Shown here: piece by piece, positions 1 to 10,765 of the stretch
Layout of the letters: each line of letters opens with the position of its first letter
How positions within the stretch are numbered: position 1 is the first letter of the stretch
NCBI GenBank assembly: GCA_019634915.1
Contig: JAHCAN010000021.1
Location: 1-45,940 of the forward strand
Length of the DNA stretch: 45,940 nt
Origin: Steroidobacteraceae bacterium
GTDB taxonomy: Bacteria > Pseudomonadota > Gammaproteobacteria > Steroidobacterales > Steroidobacteraceae
Direction of reading: 5' to 3'
The notes under the pieces: model-generated
Told to the model about the DNA's origin: nothing
Databases searched by the model: none
Seen by the model: the letters and a program-made list of their open reading frames with translations, nothing else
Translations under genes and position numbers: made by a program

Positions 1-845
<845 letters not shown>

Positions 846-862
846 GTGTCGCGGGCCGCCGC

Positions 863-2593
863 TTGAGCGCGGACACGGAGCTCGCGCGCGACTGCGCACG
901 GCACATCGCCGCGGCATTCGCCGACTACAACGCCGAGTTCCGCGCGATCACGCGGCGCGCGCCGCAGCGCTTCGACGCGCGCGACTGGAAGGGCAGCCAG
1001 CGCGACGCGGTCGAGCGCATCGAGCTCTACGACCGCTGGGTCGACCGCGCGATCGCCGAGCTGCGGCTCAAGCTCGGCGAACGCGCGCTCGACCGCCCCC
1101 TGTGGAGCGCGATCCGCGCCGAGTTCGCGCAGCAGATCGAGCCGCTGCCCGACACCGAGTTCACCAAGACCTACTTCAGCTCGATCACGCGCCGCCTGCA
1201 CGGCACCGTGGGCGTCGCGCCGGAAATCGAGTTCGTCGCCGCCGATCTCGACCCGCTCGCAAGCGTCACCAGCGAAGTCGTCAAGAACACCTACGTGCAC
1301 CGCGGTTCGCTGCCGCTGCTGTTCGAGGACGTGCTCGGCGACCTGCGCTTCCGCTCGCCGTGGAAGGATTTCGACCGCAGCGTCGCCCACGTGGCCGCCG
1401 AGGTCGGCGCCCATCTCGCGACGCTCGGCGAGCAGCGCACGCTGACCCGCATCGAGATGATCCGGCCCGTGTTCTACCAGTTCACGCGCGCCTACCTCGT
1501 CGGACGCATGACCGGCCGCGGCTTCACGGTGCCGCTGGTGATCGCGCTGAAGAACACCGAGAGCGGCGTGCACGTCGACGCGGTGATGCTGTCGGAGGCC
1601 GACGTCAGCATCGTGTTCGGCTTCACGCGCTCCTATTTCCACGTCGACCTCGACCGGGTCGGCGAGGCGGTCGTGTTCCTGAAGGCGATGCTGCCGCTGA
1701 AGCCGGTCAGCGAGCTGTTCACGGTGCTCGGCCGCGCCAAGCAGGGCAAGACCGAGCGCTATCGCGAGCTGCTGCGGCACATGGAGCAGACCACCGACCA
1801 GTTCGTGCACGCCGCCGGCGAGCGCGGCCTCGTGATGGTGTGCTTCACGCTGCCCTCGTTCGACGTGGTCTTCAAGGTGATCCGCGACCGCTTCCCGTAC
1901 CCGAAGAACGTGCTGCACGAGGAAGTGCTCGCGAAGTACAGCTACGTGTTCAAGCACGATCGCGCCGGCCGCCTGGTCGACGCGCAGGAGTTCAAGCGGC
2001 TGCGCTTCCCGCGCGGGCGGTTCGCGCCAGCGCTGCTCGAGGAGCTGCAGGCCGAGACGGCGCGCACCGTGCACTTCGAGGGCGATGACGTGATCCTCGA
2101 TCACCTGTACGTCGAGCGGCGCATGACGCCGCTGAACCTGTACCTGCGCACCGCCTCGCCGGCGCAGGCCGAGCTCGCGGTGCTCGACTACGGCCAGGCG
2201 ATCCGCGATCTCGCCTACTCGAACATCTTCGCCGGCGACCTGCTGCTGAAGAACTTCGGCGTCACGCGCCACGGCCGCGTGATCTTCTACGACTACGACG
2301 AGCTGTGCCAGGTGACCGACTGCCGCTTCCGCGAGCTGCCGCAGGCGACCAATCCGGAAGACGAGATGCGCGGCGAGAGCTGGTTCTACGTCGGCGACAG
2401 CGACGTGTTCCCGGAGACCTTCATCAACTTCCTCGCCTTCGACGAGGCGCAGCGCGCCGCATTCATGCGCGTGCATGCCGAGGTGCTGACCGCGGCCTTC
2501 TGGCGCGCCGTGCAGCAGCGCCACGTCGACGGCGAGCTGATGGAAGTGCTGCCCTACCACATGCATCGCGTGCGGGTGGCGGCGAGCGCCTAG
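863..2593 (+). CDS. aceK: Isocitrate dehydrogenase kinase/phosphatase
   Basis: Bifunctional enzyme that phosphorylates and dephosphorylates isocitrate dehydrogenase to control flux between TCA cycle and glyoxylate shunt. From TTG at 863 the product is 576 residues, against 578 in E. coli, and it aligns end to end. The catalytic segment is clear: Asp459 in GDLLLKNFGV and Asp477/Asp479 in FYDYDE, equivalent to E. coli Asp457, Asp475 and Asp477. The start is inferred: no in-frame ATG lies between the icd stop and the first conserved residues, and TTG 863 gives the expected N-terminus; no strong Shine-Dalgarno is visible. Its place directly behind icd, rather than in an aceBAK operon, ties kinase dosage to its substrate. 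An earlier non-canonical start cannot be excluded. Confidence 0.93.
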   Translation: MSADTELARDCARHIAAAFADYNAEFRAITRRAPQRFDARDWKGSQRDAVERIELYDRWVDRAIAELRLKLGERALDRPLWSAIRAEFAQQIEPLPDTEFTKTYFSSITRRLHGTVGVAPEIEFVAADLDPLASVTSEVVKNTYVHRGSLPLLFEDVLGDLRFRSPWKDFDRSVAHVAAEVGAHLATLGEQRTLTRIEMIRPVFYQFTRAYLVGRMTGRGFTVPLVIALKNTESGVHVDAVMLSEADVSIVFGFTRSYFHVDLDRVGEAVVFLKAMLPLKPVSELFTVLGRAKQGKTERYRELLRHMEQTTDQFVHAAGERGLVMVCFTLPSFDVVFKVIRDRFPYPKNVLHEEVLAKYSYVFKHDRAGRLVDAQEFKRLRFPRGRFAPALLEELQAETARTVHFEGDDVILDHLYVERRMTPLNLYLRTASPAQAELAVLDYGQAIRDLAYSNIFAGDLLLKNFGVTRHGRVIFYDYDELCQVTDCRFRELPQATNPEDEMRGESWFYVGDSDVFPETFINFLAFDEAQRAAFMRVHAEVLTAAFWRAVQQRHVDGELMEVLPYHMHRVRVAASA

Positions 2594-2608
2594 CTTCCGT
2601 CGTGGATC

Positions 2609-2632
2609 CCGCGGCGGATCAGGCCGCCGCGG
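2609..2632. terminator. GC-rich hairpin between convergent aceK and PLP-enzyme gene
   Basis: Perfect 9-bp stem, CCGCGGCGG at 2609-2617 and CCGCCGCGG at 2624-2632, with a 6-nt loop. It sits in the 25-bp gap between the two convergent stop codons and overlaps the last codons of the minus-strand gene. There is no clear T tract on either side, so a bidirectional terminator is an inference from position. Confidence 0.35.
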
Positions 2633-3794
2633 CAAGCGCGCGGTCGATGTCCGCCAGCAGGTCGTCGACGTCCTCGAGGCCGATCGACAGGCGCACCAGC
2701 CCGTCGGTGATTCCCGATGTCGTCCGTTGCTCCGGCGTCAGGTCGTGCGGCTGCAGCATCTGTGGCGCCAGCGCGAGCGACTCGGTGGAGCCGAGGCTCG
2801 CCGCCTTGGCGAACAGCCGGAGCGATTCCGTGAAGCGCCGCCCCGCCTCGGCGCCGGCCCTCAGGTCGAAGCTGACCACGGTGCCGAAGTCGGTCATCTG
2901 TGCGCGCGCGAGCGCGTGCTGGGGATGAGTCGGCAGGCCCGGGTAGTGCACGCCGGCGATGGCGGAATGGCGCGCAAGGTGTTCTGCAATCCTGCCCGCT
3001 GCGGCGCTCTGCTCGCGATAGCGCACGAAGTAGGTCCTGAGGCCGCGCTGGATCAGGAAGGCCGAATGCGGATCGAGCACGCCGCCCTGCACCGAGAACT
3101 CGATCCGCAGCGGACGCAGCAGCTCGGCGCGCGCGATGACCGCGCCGCCCATCACGTCGCCCGAACCCGAGGCGTACTTGGTCAGGCTGTGCAGGAAGAA
3201 ATCGATGTCGTACTGGCCGTGCTGGTGCAGGCCGGCGAGCGTGTTGTCGAGCAGCGTCGCCGCGCCGTGGCGGCGCGCGAGCCGCGTGATCGCCTCGATG
3301 TCGGCGATCTTCGTGACCGGGTTCGTCGGCGATTCGAACACGACGAGGCGCGTCGGGGTCGTCGCCAGCGCCTGCTCGATGCCCACGAGGTCGGTGATCG
3401 ACAGCATCGTGTGCGTAACGCCGAAGCGGCCGAGCAGACGGCGGATCACGTAGCGGGTCGGGCCGTAGCTCTCGATGAAGCACAGCACGTGGTCGCCCTG
3501 CTTCGTTAGCGCGAGCAGCGTCTGCGTGATCGCATTGACGCCGGACGCGGTCGCGAGGCAGTCGTCGCGGTCCTGCAGCGCGGCGAGCGTCAGCTCGAGC
3601 TGGCGCGTGGTCGGGTTCGAGGCACGCATGTAGAAGAAGCCCGGCCGCTCGCCGCGCATGCTGCGCACGGTCTCCTCGACCGTGTCGAACTCGAACTTGA
3701 CCGACTGGTAGATCGGCGCGACCACCGGCCGGTTGTCGGCCGGCACCTGCACCGGCGACGGGTGATGGACTCGCGTGGACTTCTTCATCCGCAT
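2619..3794 (-). CDS. Cys/Met metabolism PLP-dependent enzyme (cystathionine beta-lyase/gamma-synthase family)
   Basis: A 391-residue member of the Cys/Met-metabolism PLP family, acting on cystathionine, homocysteine or a related sulfur amino acid. The PLP lysine is Lys206 in HSLTKYASGSGD; Asp183 in LLDNT would contact the pyridine nitrogen, and Tyr55/Arg57 in FFYMRASNPT would bind the phosphate. The family signature normally reads TKY..GHSD; here it reads GSGD. ATG at 3794 is 3 nt after the omega-amidase stop, so the two are co-transcribed; Met3 is a possible alternative start. The neighbours (transaminase, omega-amidase) point to methionine or sulfur salvage. Exact reaction is not resolved: beta-lyase, gamma-lyase and gamma-synthase are all possible. 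Confidence 0.85.
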   Translation of the reverse strand: MRMKKSTRVHHPSPVQVPADNRPVVAPIYQSVKFEFDTVEETVRSMRGERPGFFYMRASNPTTRQLELTLAALQDRDDCLATASGVNAITQTLLALTKQGDHVLCFIESYGPTRYVIRRLLGRFGVTHTMLSITDLVGIEQALATTPTRLVVFESPTNPVTKIADIEAITRLARRHGAATLLDNTLAGLHQHGQYDIDFFLHSLTKYASGSGDVMGGAVIARAELLRPLRIEFSVQGGVLDPHSAFLIQRGLRTYFVRYREQSAAAGRIAEHLARHSAIAGVHYPGLPTHPQHALARAQMTDFGTVVSFDLRAGAEAGRRFTESLRLFAKAASLGSTESLALAPQMLQPHDLTPEQRTTSGITDGLVRLSIGLEDVDDLLADIDRALAAAA

Positions 3795-3797
3795 ACC

Positions 3798-4574
3798 TCA
3801 GTCGGGCGCGAGCTCGAAGCGATCCGCATCGAGCGCGGCGGGGAAACGTTCACGGAAGCGGCGCAGCGCGTCGAGATCGACGCTCACCGTCACGGTCGCG
3901 GGCCGCGAGCCGAGTTCGAGCACGGGCCGGCCGAGCGGGTCGATCACCGCGCTGCCGCCGTCGTAGGCGATCCCGTTGCCGTCGGCGCCCGTGCGGTTCA
4001 CGCCGACCACGCAGGCCTGGTTCTCGATCGCCCGCGCGCGCAGCAGCTGCCGCCAGGCATCGTGGCGCGGCGCCGGCCAGTTCGCGACATAGAGCAGGAT
4101 GTCGTAGTCGAGCGCCGTGCGGCGCCGGCTCCAGACCGGGAAGCGCAGGTCGTAGCAGACGAGCGGGCAGATACGTGCACCGCGCCATTCGACCAGCAGC
4201 GGCGCCGTGCCCGCCGCGAAGCGCTCGTGTTCGCCCGCCATGCGAAACAGGTGCCGCTTGTCGTAGTGCACGATGCGGCCATCGGGCGTCGCCCACAGCG
4301 CGCGGTTGTGCACGCCGGCGGCGTCGCGGATGAACACGCTGCCGGTCACCGCGGCATCGAGCCGGCGCGCCGCAGCCGCGATCCACCGGGTCGTGGCACC
4401 GTCCATCGCCTCGGCGCCCGCGCCGCCCGCCATGTCGAAGCCGGTCGTGAAAGTCTCGGGCAGCACGACGAGATCGGTAGCGCCCGCGAGCGGCGCGAGC
4501 TGGCCGTCGAAATGCCCGCGGTTGGCCGCCGGATCGCCCCAGGCGAGATCCGCCTGGACCAGTGAGATGCGCAT
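3798..4574 (-). CDS. Omega-amidase (carbon-nitrogen hydrolase, YafV/NIT2 type)
   Basis: Hydrolyses the omega-amide of 2-oxoglutaramate or 2-oxosuccinamate. The nitrilase triad is present: Glu in LPETF, Lys in YDKRHLF and Cys in LVCYDLRFP (residues 42, 108 and 142 counted from the upstream GTG at 4580). The length of about 260 residues matches YafV (256). I prefer the ATG at 4574 (third codon of the longer frame) because the protein then begins MRISLVQ, typical of the family; GTG 4580 is the alternative. The gene begins just after the transaminase stop codon. Glutamine transaminase plus omega-amidase is a recognised tandem: the transaminase makes 2-oxoglutaramate and the amidase drains it, pulling transamination of 4-methylthio-2-oxobutanoate to methionine forward. 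Specificity is inferred from family and neighbour. Confidence 0.88.
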   Translation of the reverse strand: MRISLVQADLAWGDPAANRGHFDGQLAPLAGATDLVVLPETFTTGFDMAGGAGAEAMDGATTRWIAAAARRLDAAVTGSVFIRDAAGVHNRALWATPDGRIVHYDKRHLFRMAGEHERFAAGTAPLLVEWRGARICPLVCYDLRFPVWSRRRTALDYDILLYVANWPAPRHDAWRQLLRARAIENQACVVGVNRTGADGNGIAYDGGSAVIDPLGRPVLELGSRPATVTVSVDLDALRRFRERFPAALDADRFELAPD

Positions 4575-4583
4575 CGGCACAGT

Positions 4584-5750
4584 CTACCGCGCGGCGCGCC
4601 CGGCGTAGGCGCGCAGTCGCTGTGCGGCCGCATCGAGGGTCGCCTCCTGCTTCGCGATGCACACGCGCACGAACGGCAGCCGCGGCGGCCCGGCATAGAA
4701 CGGCGACAGCGGTATCGTCGCGACGCCGCCCTCCTCCAGCAGCCGGGTCGCGAACTCGAGGTCACCGGCATCCGGTGCGATCGCGCTGTAGTCGAGCAGC
4801 TGGAAATACGTGCCCTCGGCGGGTTGCGCGGTGAAGCCGCTGCCCTCGAGCGCCGCCAGCAGGCGGTCGCGCCGGGCCTCGAAGAATGCCGCGAGGCCGA
4901 GCCAGCTCTCCGGATGCTCCGGCAGGTAGCGGGCGATCGCCGCCTGCAGCGGCGCGGCGATGCTGAAGGTGTTGTACTGGTGGACCTTGCGCAGCTCGCG
5001 CGTCAGCGCGGGCGGCGCGACGCAGTAGCCGGTGCGCCAGCCGGTCGCATGCAGCGTCTTGCCGAACGAGAAGACCACGAAGCTGCGTGCGCGCAGCTCC
5101 TCGTGCGCGAGCGCCGATTCGTGGCGCCGGCCATCGAAGACCACGTGCTCGTAGACCTCGTCGGCGAGCAGCGTGATCGGCCGGTCGCGCAGCAGCGCCG
5201 CGAGCGCGGCGAGATCCCCGGCGCGGGCGACCGTGCAGGCCGGGTTCAGCGGCGTGTTCAGGATCACGAGCCGCGTGCGCGGCGAGAGCGCGGCGCGCAC
5301 GCGATCCCAGTCGTAGCGGAAGCGCGGTGGCTGCAGCGGCACGTGCACGGCGCGGCCGCCGGCGAGACGGATCGCCGGGTCGTAGGAGTCGTAGGCCGGA
5401 TCGAAGACGATCGCCTCGTCGCCCGGTCCGACCACGGCCTGGATCGCCGAGTACAGCGCCTCGGTCGCGCCGCAGGTCACCGTGACCTCGTCGACCGGAT
5501 CCACGTCGAGCGCATGGCTCGCGCACAGCTTCGCCGCGATCGCCTCGCGCAGCGCGGGCAGGCCCTCCATCGGCGCGTACTGGTTGTGGCCCTGCGCGGT
5601 CGCGTCGGCGAGCGCCTGCGCGAGCTTCGGCGCGATCGGATAGTCGGGGAAGCCCTGACCGATGTTGAGCGCGCCGAGCTCGGCGGCGCGACGCGACATC
5701 ACCGTGAAGATGGTCGTACCGACGTCGGCCAGCTTGCCGGCGCCGGTCAT
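4584..5750 (-). CDS. Glutamine/methionine transaminase (KAT/YbdL-like class I aminotransferase)
   Basis: Fold-type I PLP aminotransferase of 388 residues. PLP lysine is Lys231 in SFGKTLHATGWR; Asp197-Glu-Val-Tyr200 binds the cofactor; the start, with a Gly-Gln-Gly-Phe-Pro motif at residues 31-35, is typical of kynurenine/glutamine/methionine aminotransferases. The usual NTPHNP motif reads NTPLNP (165-170), with leucine replacing a histidine that is common in this family. The ATG at 5750 overlaps the ROK kinase stop (ATGA), indicating translational coupling, and an omega-amidase follows, so glutamine is the likely amino donor. It probably transaminates 4-methylthio-2-oxobutanoate or aromatic 2-oxo acids. 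Class assignment is firm; substrate is inferred from context. Confidence 0.88.
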   Translation of the reverse strand: MTGAGKLADVGTTIFTVMSRRAAELGALNIGQGFPDYPIAPKLAQALADATAQGHNQYAPMEGLPALREAIAAKLCASHALDVDPVDEVTVTCGATEALYSAIQAVVGPGDEAIVFDPAYDSYDPAIRLAGGRAVHVPLQPPRFRYDWDRVRAALSPRTRLVILNTPLNPACTVARAGDLAALAALLRDRPITLLADEVYEHVVFDGRRHESALAHEELRARSFVVFSFGKTLHATGWRTGYCVAPPALTRELRKVHQYNTFSIAAPLQAAIARYLPEHPESWLGLAAFFEARRDRLLAALEGSGFTAQPAEGTYFQLLDYSAIAPDAGDLEFATRLLEEGGVATIPLSPFYAGPPRLPFVRVCIAKQEATLDAAAQRLRAYAGRAAR

Positions 5751-6484
5751 GCCGCGGCGGCGAGCGCCGCGCCGATCACGCCGGCCATCGGTCCGAGCGC
5801 CGCCGGGCGCACCGGCGCGCGCGTGTGCAGATAGCCCGCGAATTCGTCGAACTGCGCGCTGATCCCGCCGCAGAACACGAACAGGTCGGGCCAGAACAGC
5901 TTCTCGAGCTGCGCGAGATATTCGGTCACGCGAGCGCCCCATTCGGCCCAGCCGAGCTCGAGCTCGCTGCGCACGCGTGCCGACGCCCACAACTCCGCCG
6001 ATCCGCCGCGCAGCTCGAGATGGCCGAACTCGGTGTTCGGCAGCAGCTGCCCGTCGATGAACGGCGCGGAGCCGATGCCGGTGCCGAAGGTCAGCACGAC
6101 CACGGTGCCGGCGACGCCGCGCGCCGCGCCAAAACGCATCTCGGCGAGCCCGGCGGCGTCGGCGTCGTTCAGCGTCACCGCCGGGCGGCCGAGCGCAGTG
6201 GCCAGCAGCTCGGTCGCATTCGTGCCGATCCATGACGGGTCGATATTGGCCGCTGTACGGGCCGTGCCCTGCTTGACGACCGACGGCATTGCAAAGCCGA
6301 CCCGCGCGGCACCATGCAGCCGCGCGTCGATCCCGCGGACCACCTCGACGACCGCCGCGGGCGTGGACGGATCAGGGGTCGGCACCGAGAGGCCTTCGCC
6401 GAGCACGTGGCCCTGCGAGACGTCGACCAGGCCCGCCTTGATCGCCGAGCCGCCGAAGTCGATGCCGAGGTGCAGGTCCGCCAC
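5747..6484 (-). CDS. ppgK: ROK-family polyphosphate glucokinase-like protein
   Basis: A 245-residue sugar kinase of the ROK/ASKHA fold. The N-terminal phosphate loop reads LGIDFGGSAIKAG, the catalytic base is Asp107 in LNDADAAG, the second phosphate motif is GTGIG (134-138), and EFGHLELRG occupies 152-160. The cysteine zinc site typical of ROK repressors and glucokinases is absent, and the PTPDPSTP segment after the first strand resembles polyphosphate glucokinases, which phosphorylate glucose with polyphosphate or ATP. It starts 9 nt after potI and ends in a 4-nt overlap with the transaminase, so it is embedded in the polyamine-transport operon without an obvious metabolic link. ATP-only glucokinase activity is the main alternative. 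Confidence 0.8.
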   Translation of the reverse strand: MADLHLGIDFGGSAIKAGLVDVSQGHVLGEGLSVPTPDPSTPAAVVEVVRGIDARLHGAARVGFAMPSVVKQGTARTAANIDPSWIGTNATELLATALGRPAVTLNDADAAGLAEMRFGAARGVAGTVVVLTFGTGIGSAPFIDGQLLPNTEFGHLELRGGSAELWASARVRSELELGWAEWGARVTEYLAQLEKLFWPDLFVFCGGISAQFDEFAGYLHTRAPVRPAALGPMAGVIGAALAAAA

Positions 6485-6493
6485 CGGCCGAGA

Positions 6494-7348
6494 CTACTTG
6501 TTCGCGGCCACCGCCATCTGCATTTCGCGGGCGCGGCGGCGCTCCTGCCGGCGCATCCAGATCGCGGACACGACGACTCCGGTCGCGACGATCAGCACCA
6601 TGATCGTCGCGAGCGCGTTCACGTCCGGGCTGACGCCCAGGCGCACCTTCGAGAAAATCACCATCGGCAATGTGGTCGAGCCGGGGCCGGCAACGAACTG
6701 CGAGACGACCACGTCATCCCACGACAGTGTGAATGCGAGCAGCCAGCCCGAGAGGATCGCCGGCACGATCAGCGGCAGCGTGATGCGGAAGAAGACCTTG
6801 CCCGGCTTCGCACCGAGATCGAGCGCCGCCTCCTCGAGCGAGTTGTCGAACCCCGCGAGGCGCGACTGCACGACGATCGTCACGTAGGCCATCGAGAAGG
6901 TGATGTGCGCGATCGTGATCGTGGTGACGTCGCGGCTCTGCGGCCAGCCGATCAGCTGCTGGAGCGCGACGAACAGCAGCAGCAGCGACAGGCCGGTGAT
7001 CACCTCGGGCATCACCAGCGGCGCGGTGGTCATGCCCGACAGCAGCGCGCGGCCGCGGAACGGCCCGAAGCGCACCAGCACGAGACCGGCCAGCGTGCCG
7101 AGGATCACCGCGCCGGTCGCGGTCATCGCCGCGATGCGGATCGACAGCCACGCGGCGCCCATGATCTGGTCGTTGGCGAACAGCTCGCCATACCACTTCA
7201 GCGTCGGCGAATTCGCCGCATCCCACACCGTGACCAGGCGCGAGTTGTTGAACGAGAACACGATCATCGAAATGATCGGCACGTAGAGGAACGCGAGTCC
7301 CAGCCACAGGCCGGTCTTCGAGAACCAGTGGCGGCCCTTCAGCCTCAT
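6494..7348 (-). CDS. potI: Putrescine ABC transporter permease PotI
   Basis: Inner-membrane permease of the polyamine importer, 284 residues (E. coli PotI 281). About six hydrophobic segments are visible, and the EAA loop that docks the ATPase reads EEAALDLGAKPGKVFFRITL. The start ATG at 7348 overlaps the potH stop (ATGA). A longer open frame upstream is only the opposite-frame shadow of potH. It is the last transporter gene; the ROK kinase follows after 9 nt. The substrate is inferred as putrescine from gene order FGHI and the surrounding putrescine catabolic genes. Confidence 0.92.
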   Translation of the reverse strand: MRLKGRHWFSKTGLWLGLAFLYVPIISMIVFSFNNSRLVTVWDAANSPTLKWYGELFANDQIMGAAWLSIRIAAMTATGAVILGTLAGLVLVRFGPFRGRALLSGMTTAPLVMPEVITGLSLLLLFVALQQLIGWPQSRDVTTITIAHITFSMAYVTIVVQSRLAGFDNSLEEAALDLGAKPGKVFFRITLPLIVPAILSGWLLAFTLSWDDVVVSQFVAGPGSTTLPMVIFSKVRLGVSPDVNALATIMVLIVATGVVVSAIWMRRQERRRAREMQMAVAANK

Positions 7349-8346
7349 TTCGCCCCCGCCAGCTCGCGCGCCTGGTAACGCTGGAAGATCATGATCGGCA
7401 CCATCAGCAGCAGCAGCATCGCGATCGCGACCGCGCTCGCCACCGGCCAGTCGCGGTTGGCGAAGAACTCGTCGGACAGCACGCGGCCGATCATCAGCTG
7501 GTCGGTGCTGCCGAGCAGCGACGGGATCACGTACTCGCCGACCGCCGGGATGAACACCAGCAGCGAGCCGGCGACGATGCCGGGCACCGACAGCGGCAGC
7601 GTGATGCGCAGGAAGGACTTGATCGGGCTCGCACCGAGGTCGGCCGCGGCCTCGAGCAGCGTGAAATCGTGCTTCTCGAGATTCGAGTACAGCGGCAGGA
7701 TCATGAACGGCAGGTACGAGTAGACGATGCCGATGAACACCGCGAAGTCGGTCTGCATCATCGTGATCGGCTCGTCGATGATGCCGATCGCCATCAGCAC
7801 CTTGTTGATCACGCCGTTGTTCTGCAGCAGGCCGATCCACGCATAGACGCGCAGCAGGAACGAGGTCCAGAACGGCAGGATGATCAGCATCAGGTAGAGA
7901 TTGCGCGTCGCCGGGCTCGAGCGCGCGATGCCGTAGGCCATCGGATAGGCGATCAGCAGGCAGAACAGCGTCGAGATCGCCGCGACCTTCAGCGAGTACA
8001 GGTAAGCGCTGACGTACAGGTCGTCGGTCAGCAGGAACAGGTAATTGCCGAAGTTGAGCCGCACGTCGACCGCCCGCTCGGACACCCATTCCCACAGCGG
8101 CGCGTAGGGCGGCATCGCGAGCCGCACCTCGGAGAACGAGATCTTGAAGACGATGATGAACGGGATCAGGAAGAACAGCAGCAGCCACACGTAGGGCACC
8201 GCGATGACCAGGCGCTTGCCGGCCCAGTTGTGCCGCATGTACAGCGTCCAGCGCGGCGGCCCGAAGCGGAAGAACAGCTGCCACCAGAGCCCGAGGCGGC
8301 CGCCGACGAGGCGGACCGGGGGTTGCGGCAGGGGGCGGCGTGCCAT
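7345..8346 (-). CDS. potH: Putrescine ABC transporter permease PotH
   Basis: Second permease subunit, 333 residues. A cytoplasmic N-terminus of about 45 residues, with a proline-rich start, precedes the first membrane helix (VWLLLFFLIPFIIVF); about six helices follow. The EAA motif reads EAAADLGASPIKSFLRITL. ATG 8346 is 14 nt after the potG stop, and the 3' end overlaps potI by 4 nt, so PotH and PotI are made together as a heterodimer. The gene order matches E. coli potFGHI. Confidence 0.92.
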   Translation of the reverse strand: MARRPLPQPPVRLVGGRLGLWWQLFFRFGPPRWTLYMRHNWAGKRLVIAVPYVWLLLFFLIPFIIVFKISFSEVRLAMPPYAPLWEWVSERAVDVRLNFGNYLFLLTDDLYVSAYLYSLKVAAISTLFCLLIAYPMAYGIARSSPATRNLYLMLIILPFWTSFLLRVYAWIGLLQNNGVINKVLMAIGIIDEPITMMQTDFAVFIGIVYSYLPFMILPLYSNLEKHDFTLLEAAADLGASPIKSFLRITLPLSVPGIVAGSLLVFIPAVGEYVIPSLLGSTDQLMIGRVLSDEFFANRDWPVASAVAIAMLLLLMVPIMIFQRYQARELAGAK

Positions 8347-8360
8347 CCGGCGGGCCCGCG

Positions 8361-9506
<1,146 letters not shown>

Positions 9507-9543
9507 GGGCGGTCTTCCGGTGACGAAAGCAGTTTGCGGGGCA

Positions 9544-9580
9544 CGCGCGGGCGGGCGTCGTAACGACGCCCGCCCGCGCG
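9544..9580 (-). terminator. Strong intra-operon hairpin between potF and potG
   Basis: A perfect 17-bp inverted repeat, arms 9544-9560 and 9564-9580, with a 3-nt TAA loop. It begins 7 nt past the potF TAG stop in transcript order. There is no T run after it, so it is more likely an mRNA-stabilising or partial-termination element than a full terminator; potGHI have no obvious promoter of their own. The likely effect is more PotF (binding protein) than PotGHI. Confidence 0.7.
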
Positions 9581-9586
9581 GTCATT

Positions 9587-10741
9587 CTATCTGCCGGTCT
9601 TGAAGCGGGTCCAGCTGCGAGTCAGCTGGCGCGTGAACTCCGGACTCTCGGCGAGATCGGGCACGATCTTGGCCATGACCTCGGGGGTCGGGTAGATCGA
9701 CTCGTCGTTCTTGACCTCGTCGTCGATCATCGGCAGCGCGGCGGCGTTGTTGCTGGCGAAGTTGACGTAGTTGGTGTTCTTCGCCGCGACGTCGGGCCGC
9801 ATCATGTAGTCGATGAACAGATAGGCGTTCTTGACGTGCTTCGCATCCTTCGGGATCGCGAAGTTGTCGAAGAAGGCGATCGCGCCCTCCTTCGGGATGT
9901 GGTAGCTGATCGTGATGCCCTTGCCGGCCTCTTCGGCGCGATCGCGCGACTGCAGCACGTCGCCGCTCCAGCCGAGCGCGAGGCAAATCTCGCCGTTGGC
10001 GAGGTCCTCGATGTACTTCGAGGAGTTCACGTAGCGCACGTACGGGCGAATCTTCATCAGCACGTCCTCGGCGGCCTTCAGGTCCTCGGGCTTCTCGCTG
10101 TTCGCGTCGCGGCCGAGGTAGATCAGCACGGTGCCGACGACCTCGGACGGCGCATCGAGCAGCGTGACGCCGCAGTCCTTGAACTTCGACACGACCGCCG
10201 GATCGTAGAACATGCGCCAGCTGTCGACCGGCGCGTCGGGCATCGCCGCCTTCACCTTGTCGACGTTGTAGCCGACGCCGGAAGTGCCCCACATGTAGTT
10301 GACCGAGTGCTCGTTGCCCGGGTCGTGCAACGCGACGCGCTCGGTGATCACCGGGTCGGCGTTGGCGAGATTCGGAATCTTCGACTTGTCGAGCGTCATG
10401 AAGACGCCCGCCTTGATCTGGCGCTCGAGGAACGACGCCGACGGCACGACCACGTCGTAGCCGGTGTTGCCCGAGAGCAGCTTGGTCTCGAGCACCTCGT
10501 TCGAATCGAACACGTCGTAGTTGACCTTGATGCCGGTTTCCTTCTCGAAATCCGGGATCACGGTCGGATCGACGTAGTCGGACCAGTTGTAGACGTTGAC
10601 GACTTTCTCGGCATCGGTGTCGAGTGCGGCGGCGCCCGTGGCATCGGCCGCCGGCGCGGCCTCCCCGGCCGGCTTGCCACCGCACGAGACGAGCAGCGCC
10701 GCGGTGGCGCCCAGCATCAGCAATCGAAGTGACGTCGACAT
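9587..10741 (-). CDS. potF: Putrescine-binding periplasmic lipoprotein PotF
   Basis: Substrate-binding protein of the polyamine importer, 384 residues. The N-terminus is a lipoprotein signal, with hydrophobic core LLMLGATAALLVSC and lipobox Cys, so it is probably membrane-tethered rather than freely periplasmic as in E. coli. The mature part opens with VVNVYNWSDYVDPTVIPDFE, the standard PotD/PotF start, whose Trp/Asp residues line the ligand site. The start at 10741 is chosen because AGGGGG precedes it and the lipoprotein signal starts there; a longer frame to 10765 adds eight residues in front of the signal. Ligand choice (putrescine versus spermidine) is inferred from the neighbouring catabolic genes. 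Confidence 0.93.
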   Translation of the reverse strand: MSTSLRLLMLGATAALLVSCGGKPAGEAAPAADATGAAALDTDAEKVVNVYNWSDYVDPTVIPDFEKETGIKVNYDVFDSNEVLETKLLSGNTGYDVVVPSASFLERQIKAGVFMTLDKSKIPNLANADPVITERVALHDPGNEHSVNYMWGTSGVGYNVDKVKAAMPDAPVDSWRMFYDPAVVSKFKDCGVTLLDAPSEVVGTVLIYLGRDANSEKPEDLKAAEDVLMKIRPYVRYVNSSKYIEDLANGEICLALGWSGDVLQSRDRAEEAGKGITISYHIPKEGAIAFFDNFAIPKDAKHVKNAYLFIDYMMRPDVAAKNTNYVNFASNNAAALPMIDDEVKNDESIYPTPEVMAKIVPDLAESPEFTRQLTRSWTRFKTGR

Positions 10742-10765
10742 GTGCAATCCCCCTGTGGCAGGCAC

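Noticed and set aside
9544-9580. Hairpin as a normal intrinsic terminator ending the potF transcript
   Set aside because: No T tract follows the stem on the minus strand, and potGHI would then lack a visible promoter; a stabilising or partial-termination element fits better.
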